Shown: positions 15,487-23,912 of the stretch, piece by piece | How the letters are laid out: each line of letters opens with the position of its first letter | Numbering within the stretch: position 1 is the first letter of the stretch | Source: Luteibacter pinisoli | Lineage (GTDB): Bacteria > Pseudomonadota > Gammaproteobacteria > Xanthomonadales > Rhodanobacteraceae | Length of the DNA: 64,000 nucleotides | Assembly: GCF_006385595.1 (NCBI RefSeq) | Contig: NZ_CP041046.1 | Coordinates: forward strand, 3,224,001 to 3,288,000 | Reading direction: 5' to 3' | Translations under genes and position numbers: made by a program | Notes under the pieces: generated by a model | Database searches by the model: none | Seen by the model: only the letters and a program-made list of their open reading frames with translations | Told to the model about the DNA's origin: nothing

Positions 15487-17795
15487 AGCCGTCGCCGACC
15501 ACGCTCCGCGCGGCCGTGTTCGCCGCGGTGTCGCTGCTGGTCTGCGCGCTGGGTGCGTGGCTGCTGTTTGGCCGGGGCACCTCGCCGTTGCAGACCGACC
15601 TGCTCGCGATGCTGCCGGCCACCGAACGAAACGCCGTGGCCGAAGATGCCGTCGAGCGCCTGGCGCGCGCCAGCGGCGATCGCATGATCCTCCTCGTGGC
15701 TAACAAGGACGATGGCGCGGCGAAGGACGCGGCACGTGAGCTGGGCGCCGCGCTGGGCAAGGACAAGGTCTTCGCCCATGTGCTGGCCGAGCTTCCGCCG
15801 TTCGATCTCGACCAGCTGGTGACGCCGTTCCTGCCGTACCGCTTCCACCTGCTGACCAACGACGACCGCCTCGCGCTGCAGGCCCCGGGCTTCAGTGCGT
15901 CCGATGCGCTGAAGCGCCGCCTCAACGAGCCGTTCGGCGCCACGGTGGGGCCGAAGCTGGGCGACGATCCGTTTGGCGTGCTGCAGCACTGGCTGGACGG
16001 GCAGCCGTGGAACCGCGCGACCCTGGTGCCGGAAGACGACATGCTCACCGCGCATCGCGATGACGGCAGCTATGTGCTCGTCGTGGCGACGCTACAGGGC
16101 TCCTCGTACGACGACGGCGTGCAGCGCCGCGCGATCAGTACGCTGGACGCCGCCGAGCGCGAGGTCCTGGCGGCCTACCCCGGCACGCGTGTATTGCGCA
16201 CCGGCGCCATCTTCTACGCTGCCGCGGCGCGCGCCGGGGCCGAGCGCGATACTCATGTGGTCGGCATCGCTTCCACCGTGGGCATCGCGATCCTGTTGCT
16301 GTTCGTGTTCCGCTCGATGCGCCCCCTGCTCATCGCCTTTCTTTCCACCGCGCTCGGCGTGGTGGGTGCCACCGTCGCGACAATCCTGGTCTTCGGCCAG
16401 CTGCATCTGCTGACCCTGGTGTTCGGCGCGGCGCTGCTAGGCGAGGCGGTGGACTATTCCATCCAGTACCTGTGCGCCCGTGCCAATGCCGGCCCGGCGT
16501 GGGAACCGATGCGCGGCGTGCGCCAGGTCCGTCCGGCGCTCCTGCTGGCCCTGGCGACGTCGCTGCTCGGCTACGCGCTGCTGGCCCTGGTTCCCTTCCC
16601 CGCGCTGCGCCAGATGGCCGTGTTTGCCATCGCCGGCATGGCAGTGGCGTGCGTGAGCGTGTTCTGGCTGTTGCCTGCCCTGCTGCGCGGCCCCGCGCAT
16701 GCGCCGCTGGCAAAGCCCTTCGTCCTCGTCGCACTGGCCTGGCAGCGGGTCGCCTCTGGCCGCCGTGCGCTGGTGGTGATCGGCGTCCTCGTCCTCGCCG
16801 CCATCCCGGGGTGGCTGAAGCTGGGCCACGACGACGACATCCACCTGCTGATCTCGCCGCCGGCGTCGCTGGAAGCGCAGACCAACGCCATCCGCGACAT
16901 CGCCGGCTTTGGGGGCGGAAGCCAGTTCTGGCTGGTGGAAGGCGCCGACGCGGAAGCCGTGCTGCAGCACGAAGAAGCCCTCACCGATCGCCTCCAGCAC
17001 GACCACGTCGCCTGGACGGGCATGACCGCGATGCTGCCGTCGCAGAAGCGCCAGGCGGAAAACCTCGCGGCCATGAAGGCGCTGGGCCCGTTGCGCGACG
17101 ACATGGTCGCGGCCGGCTTCAAGCCGGCCACGGCCGATGCCTACGCCACCGCGTTTCCGGGCAAGCCGTTCACGCTGGCCGACTGGAAAGCCGTGCCGGC
17201 GTACATGCCGTTCCAGTACCTGTGGATGGACAAGGGCAGCATCGTGGTGCCCCAGGGCGACGTGGACGTGGCGCGCATGCGTGCGCTCGCCGCCGGCCTG
17301 CCGGGGGTGTCGGTGATCGACAAGCCGGCGAGCATCTCCACGCTGTTTGGCGAGTACCGCGGTTTCGCCAGCCTGTGGCTGGGTGCCGCCATGGTCCTCG
17401 TGGGCCTGGCATTCGCCTGGCGCTATGGCCTGCGTGGCGCGCTGCGCGTCCTCATGCCGCCGCTCGCCGGCATCGTCTTCTGCGTGGCGGCGCTGGGGTA
17501 TCTCGGCCAGCCGCTGACGCTGTTCCATCTCATGGCGCTCATGCTCGTGCTGGGCGTGGGCGCCAATTACGCCGTGTTCCTGCGGGAAGGCGAGCCGCAC
17601 TCCGCGCACACGCCCGGCGCGGCGTACGCGGGCGTGCTGCTTTCGGCAGTGACCGCCCTGCTCTCTTTTGGCCTGCTTGCCCTGAGCAGCATGCCCGCCC
17701 TGCAACATTTTGGGCTCACCCTGTTGCTGGGGATCGGCTTTACCGCCCTCCTCGCGCCGGTGAGCGCCCCTGCACCACGGGAGATCGCGCGATGA
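15483..17795 (+). CDS. MMPL/RND-type exporter (aryl-polyene operon)
   Basis: 770-residue integral membrane protein with duplicated topology: an N-terminal helix (AAVFAAVSLLVCALGAWLLF), a large periplasmic loop, a five-helix bundle (VGIASTVGIAILLLFVF through VFWLLPALL), a second helix near 425 (RALVVIGVLVLAAIPGW), a second periplasmic loop and a final bundle (AAMVLVGLAFAW to LTLLLGIGFTALLAP). MMPL exporters move lipids and polyenes; here the expected cargo is the aryl polyene, passed on to the adjacent LolA-like carrier. Joined by ATGA overlaps at both ends. Confidence 0.88.
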   Translation: MKPSPTTLRAAVFAAVSLLVCALGAWLLFGRGTSPLQTDLLAMLPATERNAVAEDAVERLARASGDRMILLVANKDDGAAKDAARELGAALGKDKVFAHVLAELPPFDLDQLVTPFLPYRFHLLTNDDRLALQAPGFSASDALKRRLNEPFGATVGPKLGDDPFGVLQHWLDGQPWNRATLVPEDDMLTAHRDDGSYVLVVATLQGSSYDDGVQRRAISTLDAAEREVLAAYPGTRVLRTGAIFYAAAARAGAERDTHVVGIASTVGIAILLLFVFRSMRPLLIAFLSTALGVVGATVATILVFGQLHLLTLVFGAALLGEAVDYSIQYLCARANAGPAWEPMRGVRQVRPALLLALATSLLGYALLALVPFPALRQMAVFAIAGMAVACVSVFWLLPALLRGPAHAPLAKPFVLVALAWQRVASGRRALVVIGVLVLAAIPGWLKLGHDDDIHLLISPPASLEAQTNAIRDIAGFGGGSQFWLVEGADAEAVLQHEEALTDRLQHDHVAWTGMTAMLPSQKRQAENLAAMKALGPLRDDMVAAGFKPATADAYATAFPGKPFTLADWKAVPAYMPFQYLWMDKGSIVVPQGDVDVARMRALAAGLPGVSVIDKPASISTLFGEYRGFASLWLGAAMVLVGLAFAWRYGLRGALRVLMPPLAGIVFCVAALGYLGQPLTLFHLMALMLVLGVGANYAVFLREGEPHSAHTPGAAYAGVLLSAVTALLSFGLLALSSMPALQHFGLTLLLGIGFTALLAPVSAPAPREIAR

Positions 17796-19018
17796 AACGC
17801 GTTGTCGTTACCGGCTTCGGCGGCATCACGCCGCTGGGCCATGACTGGGCCACGATCGAGGCCCGCCTGCGCGAGCGCCGCAATGCCGTGCGCCGCATGC
17901 GTGAATGGGATTACTTCGACGCCTTGAACGGACGCCTCGGCGCGCCCGTGGATGACTTCACGCCGCCGGCGCACTGGTCGCGCAAGCAGATGCGTTCGAT
18001 GGGCCGCGTCGCTTTGCTGGCCACCGCCGCCAGCGAACGCGCGCTCGACGACGCGGGCCTGCTGCACGACGAATCCATCCGCGATGGCCGCATGGGCGTG
18101 GCCTACGGCTCCTCCGGCGGCAGCATCGAGCCGGCGCGCACCGTGGGCCGCATGCTTGAAACCGGTTCCATGCAAGGCGTGACGGCCACCAGCTACATCC
18201 AGATGATGGCGCACACGACCGCGGTGAACGTCGGCGTGTTCTTCGGCCTGAAGGGCCGGGTGATCACCACCTCCAGCGCGTGCACCTCGGGCAGCCAGGC
18301 CATTGGCTACGGCTACGAAGCGATCCAGCAGGGCAAGCAGCAGCTGATGCTCTGCGGTGGCGCCGAGGAGCTGTCCGGCCCGGGCGCCGCGGTGTTTGAC
18401 ACGCTGTTTGCCACCAGCACGCGCAACGACACGCCTGAGCTGACCCCGCGGCCCTTCGACGGCAAGCGCGACGGCCTGGTAGTCGGCGAAGGCGCCGTGA
18501 CCCTGGTGCTCGAGGAATACGAACACGCCGTGGCGCGCGGCGCGCGCATCTATGCCGAAGTGGTCGGCTACGGCACCAATTCCGACGGCGCGCACATCAC
18601 CCAGCCCACGCGGGAAACCATGGCGGCCGCCATGCGCCTGGCGCTTGCCGATGCCGGGCTGGAACCGGCCGCCATCGGCTACGTGAGCGCTCACGGCACG
18701 GCCACGGACCGTGGCGACGTCGCCGAGAGCCACGCCACGCACGATGTGCTCGGCGGCAACGTGCCGATCAGCTCCATGAAGAGCTATGTCGGCCACACGC
18801 TGGGCGCCTGCGGCGCGCTGGAATCGTGGTGGATCATCGAGATGATGCGCGGCGGCTGGTTCGCGCCGACCATGAACCTCGAAACGCCAGACCCTGAATG
18901 CGCCCCGCTGGATTACGTGGCGGGTGAGGGCCGTGACATCCGCACGCGCTACGTGATGAATAACAACTTTGCATTCGGCGGCATCAACACCTCGCTGATC
19001 TTCAAGGCGCACGAGTGA
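17792..19018 (+). CDS. Beta-ketoacyl-ACP synthase I (aryl-polyene operon)
   Basis: 408 residues. Catalytic triad visible: Cys164 in TTSSACTSGSQ, His301 in SAHGTATDRGD and His335 in SYVGHTLGA, with the C-terminal loop NNNFAFGGINTSLIF. It condenses malonyl units onto the aryl starter and extends the polyene. The start ATG overlaps the exporter stop (ATGA); the frame continues upstream, but KRVVVTGFGGITPLG is the normal N-terminus. Paired with a second ketosynthase immediately downstream, as in aryl-polyene clusters where two or three such enzymes act as partners. Confidence 0.92.
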   Translation: MKRVVVTGFGGITPLGHDWATIEARLRERRNAVRRMREWDYFDALNGRLGAPVDDFTPPAHWSRKQMRSMGRVALLATAASERALDDAGLLHDESIRDGRMGVAYGSSGGSIEPARTVGRMLETGSMQGVTATSYIQMMAHTTAVNVGVFFGLKGRVITTSSACTSGSQAIGYGYEAIQQGKQQLMLCGGAEELSGPGAAVFDTLFATSTRNDTPELTPRPFDGKRDGLVVGEGAVTLVLEEYEHAVARGARIYAEVVGYGTNSDGAHITQPTRETMAAAMRLALADAGLEPAAIGYVSAHGTATDRGDVAESHATHDVLGGNVPISSMKSYVGHTLGACGALESWWIIEMMRGGWFAPTMNLETPDPECAPLDYVAGEGRDIRTRYVMNNNFAFGGINTSLIFKAHE

Positions 19019-20253
19019 TGCGTCGCGTCGTTGTCACCGGCATGGGCGCGGTCTCCTGCCTGGGGCCGGGGCGCGCCGCGTTGTTTGACGGCCTGCGCGC
19101 GGGTCGCGCGGGCTTCCGTGACATGCCCGGCTACGCCGCGCTTGGCATGCGTTGCCGGACGGCCGCCCCGGTGGACATGGGCACGCTGGAACCGCCGCCG
19201 CGCAAGCTGCGCCGCTATTTCCCGCAGGCCGCGGAATACGCGTGGCACGCGACCCGCGAAGCACTGGCCGAAGCCGGCCTCGACGAGACGCGCGTACGCG
19301 AGCGCGATGTCGGCATCCTCATGGGTGGCGCGACCGCCCTGTCGGAATACGAGGCGGGCCTGGACGTGTTCCAGGCCAAGGGCTACGGGCGGCTGTCGCC
19401 GTTCATCGTCCCGCGCAGCATGGGCAGCGCGATCGCCGCCACGCTGGTCCATGCGTTTGGCTTCGGCGGCCGCGCGTTCACCGTGGGCTCGGCCTGCACC
19501 AGCGCCACGCATGCCATCGGCCAGGCCATGGAGCTGATCCAGCTGGGCCGCCAGGAGATCGTGATCTGCGGCGGTGCCGAAGAACTGCACGACAAAGCCT
19601 CCATGTGCTTCGACGTGATGAACGCCCTGACCACGACGAGCACGGCGGGTGAGCGCGTCTCCACGCCGTATGAAGCGGACCGCGACGGCATCGTGCTGGC
19701 CGGCGGCGCCGGCGTGCTCGTGCTTGAATCGCTGGACCATGCGCTGGCCCGCGGGGCCACCATCCTGGCCGAGATCGCGGGCTACGGCGCCGCCTCCGAC
19801 CCCCAGGGCATGGTGAGCCCCAACGCCGATGGCATGGCGGAAGCGATGCACCAGGCCATCGACCTGGCGGGCGTGCTACCCGATTACGTGAATACCCATG
19901 CCTGCGCCACGGTGCAGGGCGACCTTGCCGAGTGGGAAGCGCTGCGCCGGGTGTTTGGCGAGCGCGGCCATGCCGTGCCCTGGATGTCCTCGATCAAGGG
20001 GCTCATCGGCCACGCACCCGCTGCGGCCGGCGCGCTGGATGCCATCGCCGCCATCAGCATGATCGAGCACGGCCTGCTGCTGGCCGGTAGCCCGCCCCGG
20101 CACCGGGACGACGCGTTTGCCGACGCGCCGCTGCTCGACAGCGAACGCGCGGCCGAGGTGGACGCCATCCTTTCCAACAGCTTCGGCTTCGGCGGAAGCT
20201 GCGCGGCGCTGGTGATCCGGCGTTACCATCAACCCGACCCGGCCCAGCCCTGA
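19018..20253 (+). CDS. Beta-ketoacyl-ACP synthase II, divergent partner (aryl-polyene operon)
   Basis: 411 residues. Cys160 in TVGSACTSATH, His294 in VNTHACATVQGD and His332 in IKGLIGHAPAAAG keep the Cys-His-His triad, although the second motif departs from the usual NAHGTGT. SNSFGFGGSCAALVI closes the fold. It may be a chain-length or heterodimer partner of the preceding enzyme. The start is the ATG in TGATG overlapping the previous stop; a GTG one codon earlier is possible. Confidence 0.9.
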   Translation: MRRVVVTGMGAVSCLGPGRAALFDGLRAGRAGFRDMPGYAALGMRCRTAAPVDMGTLEPPPRKLRRYFPQAAEYAWHATREALAEAGLDETRVRERDVGILMGGATALSEYEAGLDVFQAKGYGRLSPFIVPRSMGSAIAATLVHAFGFGGRAFTVGSACTSATHAIGQAMELIQLGRQEIVICGGAEELHDKASMCFDVMNALTTTSTAGERVSTPYEADRDGIVLAGGAGVLVLESLDHALARGATILAEIAGYGAASDPQGMVSPNADGMAEAMHQAIDLAGVLPDYVNTHACATVQGDLAEWEALRRVFGERGHAVPWMSSIKGLIGHAPAAAGALDAIAAISMIEHGLLLAGSPPRHRDDAFADAPLLDSERAAEVDAILSNSFGFGGSCAALVIRRYHQPDPAQP

Positions 20254-20261
20254 CCGCCCGC

Positions 20262-21050
20262 ATGCATCTCGTAGCCGACACGACGAATCGCCGCGCCGAC
20301 GCCTGGGCCTGGCGCTTCGTGTTCACCGCCCTCTCCTTCGGCTTCTTCGGCCTTGGCGGCCTGGTGCTGCGCGGCCTCGTGCTGCCGGTGGTGCTGAACT
20401 GGCCAGCGCCGATCGCCGTACGCCGGCGCCGTGCGCGGCGCACGGTGGGCAAGGCGTTCTGGCTGCACTCGCAATTCATGTACCGCACCGGCGTCATCGA
20501 CTACCGGTTCGAAGGGCTGGAACGGCTTGGCCGGCCGGGGCAGATGATCGTCGCCAACCACCCGTCGCTGATCGACGTGGTGTTCCTGATCGGCCACGTG
20601 CCCGACGCGAATTGCGTGGTGAAGCACAGCCTGTGGGAAAACCCGTTCATGCGTGGCCCGGTGCGCGCCGCGCAATACATCAGCAATGACGGCAGTGCCG
20701 ACATGCTCGATCGCGCCGCCGGGGTCTTGCGCGAGGGGCAGACGCTTATCGTTTTCCCCGAAGGCACCCGGACAACGCCTGGGCACGCGCCCGTCTTCCA
20801 TCGTGGCGGCGCGGCCATCGCCATCCGCGGGGCGGAGATCGTGACGCCCGTGTTCATCACGGTGGTGCCGACCACGCTGACCAAGGCCGAACCGTGGTAT
20901 CGCGTGCCCCATCGCCGCGTGCACATGGTATTTCGCGTGGGTGAGGACATCGACGTAGCCTCGTTCCGCGATGCCGCGCCAGCGCCGATCGCGTCGCGCC
21001 GACTCAACGAGCACCTGCACCAGTTGTACGCCGCGGAGCTGCACGCGTGA
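20262..21050 (+). CDS. Lysophospholipid acyltransferase-like acyltransferase (aryl-polyene operon)
   Basis: 262 residues with one or two N-terminal hydrophobic helices (VFTALSFGFFGLGGLVLRGLV). Acyltransferase block I is NHPSLIDVVF (HX4D: His100, Asp105); block III is IVFPEGTRTTPG (about 163-174). PlsC-like enzymes of this type attach the polyene carboxylate to a membrane lipid. It starts eight bases after the second ketosynthase and ends in a GTGA overlap with the next gene. Confidence 0.88.
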   Translation: MHLVADTTNRRADAWAWRFVFTALSFGFFGLGGLVLRGLVLPVVLNWPAPIAVRRRRARRTVGKAFWLHSQFMYRTGVIDYRFEGLERLGRPGQMIVANHPSLIDVVFLIGHVPDANCVVKHSLWENPFMRGPVRAAQYISNDGSADMLDRAAGVLREGQTLIVFPEGTRTTPGHAPVFHRGGAAIAIRGAEIVTPVFITVVPTTLTKAEPWYRVPHRRVHMVFRVGEDIDVASFRDAAPAPIASRRLNEHLHQLYAAELHA

Positions 21051-22261
21051 TCGGGCATGGCAACGACAAGCCCTCGCGCAAGCTGGCCAACCTCCTGCTG
21101 GTGGTCGTCGGCGTGCTGTACCCGTTCATCGTTTACCTCGGCGGCGACGCCATCCCCGCGCCGGTCTTTGGCCTGATCCTCGGCGCCCTGTGGCTGGTGC
21201 GTGCGCCCGCCCTCATCCAGCAGCCGGGCGGCCGCTGGATGCTGGGCATCGCCCTCGCCTACTGCGCCGTGCTGGCGATGGGCGGCCACGACAAGCTGCT
21301 GCGCTGGTACCCGAGCATCATCTGCGCGGTGCTGTTCATGGCGTTTGCGCTGAGCCTGCGTTTTGGCCCGCCGATGATCGAACGGTTCGCGCGCCTGCTC
21401 GAGCCCGACCTGCCGCCTGCCGCCATTGCCTACACGCGAAAGGTCACCTGGGTGTGGGTCGCCTTCTTCGCCATCAACGGCACGTGTTCGGCGGTGCTGG
21501 CCGGCTGGGGCCCGCTCTCGTGGTGGACCTTCTACAACGGCGTGATCGCCTATGCCGCCATGGGCACGCTGTTCGCCGTGGAATGGCTGTTCCGCCAGAG
21601 GATGCGCCGGCGCATCCGCCGGGCGCCGATGCACGCCGCCGCACAGCGCCTCAACTCGCACCCGTGGGTCGCGGCCGCCGTGGGCAGCCACGCTGGCGCA
21701 CCGGCTCCGGGCATGGTCGTGGCCCTCACCGCGTCCGGGCGCATAGCGCTGCTCCGGCACGGACGCGCCGGGCTGGTGAGCGAACTCGGCCAGCACGCCG
21801 CGGGCGATGACGCGCTCGCCACGCCACTGGGCTGGCGTTTTGTCGACGCGATGCCGGAAGCGGCGCGTATCGACCTCCTTCTGCAGGCACCGCTGCCGAC
21901 CACGGCAACGGTGCTTTCCGAGCGCCTCGAGAACGACACGTACGTACTCTCGCTTGAGCTGCCGCTGGACCTGGCCTGCTTCGCCGAGCATTTCCCGGAA
22001 GCGCCCGTGCTGCCCGGCGTGCTGCAGATTGCCTGGGCGCTGGCCTTTGCCGCGCCGCGCTTCGGCACCAGCACCACCTGCCGCGGCATGGACCAGCTAA
22101 AGTTCCAGCGCCTGCTGCGCCCGGGCGACCAGGTGCAGCTCACGCTGCGCTACGACGCCGCCGCCGGCCGCCTGCACTTCGCCTACCGCGTGGGCGACGC
22201 CACGTGCTCATCGGCGCATCTTCGCGTCGGTACCGTACCGGGGACGATCCATGCGCAGTAA
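21047..22261 (+). CDS. Fusion of a COG4648-like membrane protein with an ApeI-type hot-dog domain
   Basis: 404 residues starting with GTG inside the GTGA junction. Residues ~14-185 contain several membrane helices (LANLLLVVVGVLYPFIVYLGG, IICAVLFMAFALSL, WVWVAFFAINGTCSAVLAG, VIAYAAMGTLFAVEWLF). After a ~100-residue linker, the C-terminal ~110 residues look like a FabA/FabZ/ApeI hot-dog domain: CFAEHFPEAPVLPGVLQIAW at about 311-330, with the family's EHFP..PVLPG signature. In many aryl-polyene clusters these two parts are separate proteins. The hot-dog part probably acts as a thioester dehydratase. The thioesterase gene begins inside its last 11 bases. Confidence 0.78.
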   Translation: MIGHGNDKPSRKLANLLLVVVGVLYPFIVYLGGDAIPAPVFGLILGALWLVRAPALIQQPGGRWMLGIALAYCAVLAMGGHDKLLRWYPSIICAVLFMAFALSLRFGPPMIERFARLLEPDLPPAAIAYTRKVTWVWVAFFAINGTCSAVLAGWGPLSWWTFYNGVIAYAAMGTLFAVEWLFRQRMRRRIRRAPMHAAAQRLNSHPWVAAAVGSHAGAPAPGMVVALTASGRIALLRHGRAGLVSELGQHAAGDDALATPLGWRFVDAMPEAARIDLLLQAPLPTTATVLSERLENDTYVLSLELPLDLACFAEHFPEAPVLPGVLQIAWALAFAAPRFGTSTTCRGMDQLKFQRLLRPGDQVQLTLRYDAAAGRLHFAYRVGDATCSSAHLRVGTVPGTIHAQ

Positions 22262-22694
22262 GGGTGTGCTCGCCGCCGAGATCGATGTGCTGGTGCCGTT
22301 CTTCGACGTGGATTCGCTCGAGATCGTGTGGCACGGCCACTACGTGAAATACCTGGAAATCGCCCGTTGTGCACTGCTCGACGACCTCGGCCACAACTAC
22401 GTGCGCATGAAGGCCACGGGCTTCGCGTGGCCCATCATCGATCTCCAGCTGCGCTACGCCCGAGCCGCGCGGTTCGGCCAGGCGCTGCGCGTGCGCGCGG
22501 AGCTGGTGGAGTGGGAAAACCGGCTGAAGATCCACTACACCGTCAGCGATGCCGCCACCGGCGAGCGCCTCACCCGCGCCAGCACCATCCAGGTCGCCGT
22601 GCGCGTCGCCGATGGCGAGATGCAGCTGGTCTCGCCCGCCGTGTTCCTGGCCGACGTCGAGCGCCGCCTGGCGCAGGACGACACGACGCCATGA
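22251..22694 (+). CDS. 4HBT-type acyl-CoA/ACP thioesterase (aryl-polyene operon)
   Basis: 147-residue hot-dog protein of the YbgC/4-hydroxybenzoyl-CoA thioesterase type: VPFFDVDSLEIVWHGHYVKYLEIAR aligns with the family's D-x-D...H..Y..FFE pattern, placing the likely catalytic Asp at residue 21. A thioesterase in this setting would release the finished chain or edit stalled intermediates. It overlaps the upstream gene by 11 bases and the next by four (ATGA). Confidence 0.85.
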   Translation: MRSKGVLAAEIDVLVPFFDVDSLEIVWHGHYVKYLEIARCALLDDLGHNYVRMKATGFAWPIIDLQLRYARAARFGQALRVRAELVEWENRLKIHYTVSDAATGERLTRASTIQVAVRVADGEMQLVSPAVFLADVERRLAQDDTTP

Positions 22695-23164
22695 TCCTCT
22701 GGCCCATCGAACAACTGCTGCCCCACGCCGGGCGCATGGTGTGGCTCGACCGCGTGGTGGAGTGGGATGAGGAACACATCGTGTGCGCGCGCGCCGTGCG
22801 CCAGGGCGACCTGGAAGTCACCGCGGAAGGGCTCCCGTCGTGGGCCGGCATCGAGCTGATGGCGCAGGCCATCGCCGCGTGGAACGGTTGCCAGGTGCTC
22901 TCCGCCGGCGGCACCGTGCGGCCGGGCTTCCTGCTCGGAACGCGCGCTTACCGCACGGACGTCGACGCCTTCCCGGTAGGCAGCAGCCTGCTTGTGGAAG
23001 CGACGCGGACGTTCCACGACGAAGAAGGCATGGCCTCGTTCGCCTGCCGCATCAGCGCGGGAACGCTCCAGGCGGAAGCGCGCCTCACGGTGTTCAGCCC
23101 GCCCGACCCCACCCCTTTCCTTGATCCACGCACCAGCCTCGACCCCACGGGACACGCACCATGA
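22691..23164 (+). CDS. 3-hydroxyacyl-ACP dehydratase, ApeP/FabZ-like (aryl-polyene operon)
   Basis: 157-residue hot-dog protein beginning MILWPIEQLLPHAGRMVWLDRV, with the likely catalytic His12 in LLPHAGRM. WAGIELMAQAIAAWNG supplies the central helix, in which FabZ has its catalytic Glu/Asp. It would dehydrate the 3-hydroxyacyl intermediates to make the conjugated double bonds. The start is set by the ATGA overlap; the frame stays open further upstream but that overlaps the thioesterase. Ends in an ATGA overlap with the reductase. Confidence 0.86.
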   Translation: MILWPIEQLLPHAGRMVWLDRVVEWDEEHIVCARAVRQGDLEVTAEGLPSWAGIELMAQAIAAWNGCQVLSAGGTVRPGFLLGTRAYRTDVDAFPVGSSLLVEATRTFHDEEGMASFACRISAGTLQAEARLTVFSPPDPTPFLDPRTSLDPTGHAP

Positions 23165-23889
23165 CCGACACCATCCTCGTTACCGGCTCCAGCCGCGGCA
23201 TCGGCCGCGCCATCGCGCTGAACCTGGCGGACGCCGGCTACGATGTGGTGGTGCATTGCCGTTCGCGCCGCGACGACGCCGAGGCCGTGCAGGCCGAGAT
23301 CGTCGCGAAGGGCCGGCACGCACGCGTGCTGCAGTTCGATATCGCCGACCGCGCTGCCACCGCCACCGCCCTTGAAGCGGATGTGGCCGCTCACGGCGCT
23401 TACTACGGCGTGGTGTGCAATGCAGGCCTCACGCGCGATGGTGCGTTCCCCGGCCTCACCTCCGAGGACTGGGACCAGGTACTGCGCACCAACCTCGACG
23501 GCTTCTACAACGTGCTGCACCCGCTGGTGATGCCGATGATTCGTCGTCGTGCTGCCGGTCGCATTGTCTGCATCACGTCGGTATCGGGGCTTATCGGCAA
23601 CCGCGGGCAGGTGAATTACAGCGCATCGAAGGCGGGTGTCATCGGTGCGGCGAAGGCGCTGGCCGTGGAACTGGCCAAGCGCAAGATCACCGTGAATTGC
23701 GTGGCGCCGGGCCTGGTCGATACCGACATGCTCGAGCCGGAAGTGCCCGTGGAGCAGATCCTCAAGGTGATCCCGATGGAGCGCAGCGGTACGCCGGAAG
23801 AAGTCGCGGCAGCCGTGCGCTTTCTGGTCAGCCCGGAAGCGAGCTACATCACCCGCCAGGTGCTGGCGGTGAACGGCGGCCTCTGCTGA
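23161..23889 (+). CDS. 3-oxoacyl-ACP reductase, FabG-like (aryl-polyene operon)
   Basis: 242-residue short-chain dehydrogenase. NADPH-binding TGSSRGIGRA (9-18), CNAGLTRDG, and the catalytic Ser140-Tyr153-Lys157 in ITSVSGLIGNRGQVNYSASK. The C-terminus RQVLAVNGGLC is typical of FabG. It reduces the 3-oxoacyl-ACP formed by the ketosynthases. Last gene of the coupled operon; the FUSC transporter starts 23 bases later and may be read through. Confidence 0.92.
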   Translation: MTDTILVTGSSRGIGRAIALNLADAGYDVVVHCRSRRDDAEAVQAEIVAKGRHARVLQFDIADRAATATALEADVAAHGAYYGVVCNAGLTRDGAFPGLTSEDWDQVLRTNLDGFYNVLHPLVMPMIRRRAAGRIVCITSVSGLIGNRGQVNYSASKAGVIGAAKALAVELAKRKITVNCVAPGLVDTDMLEPEVPVEQILKVIPMERSGTPEEVAAAVRFLVSPEASYITRQVLAVNGGLC

Positions 23890-23912
23890 CACGCCACAGG
23901 TAGACTGGGCGA

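Noticed and set aside
16472..17791. Upstream extension of the first ketosynthase frame
   Set aside because: Lies inside the MMPL exporter in another frame; the ketosynthase N-terminus begins at 17792.
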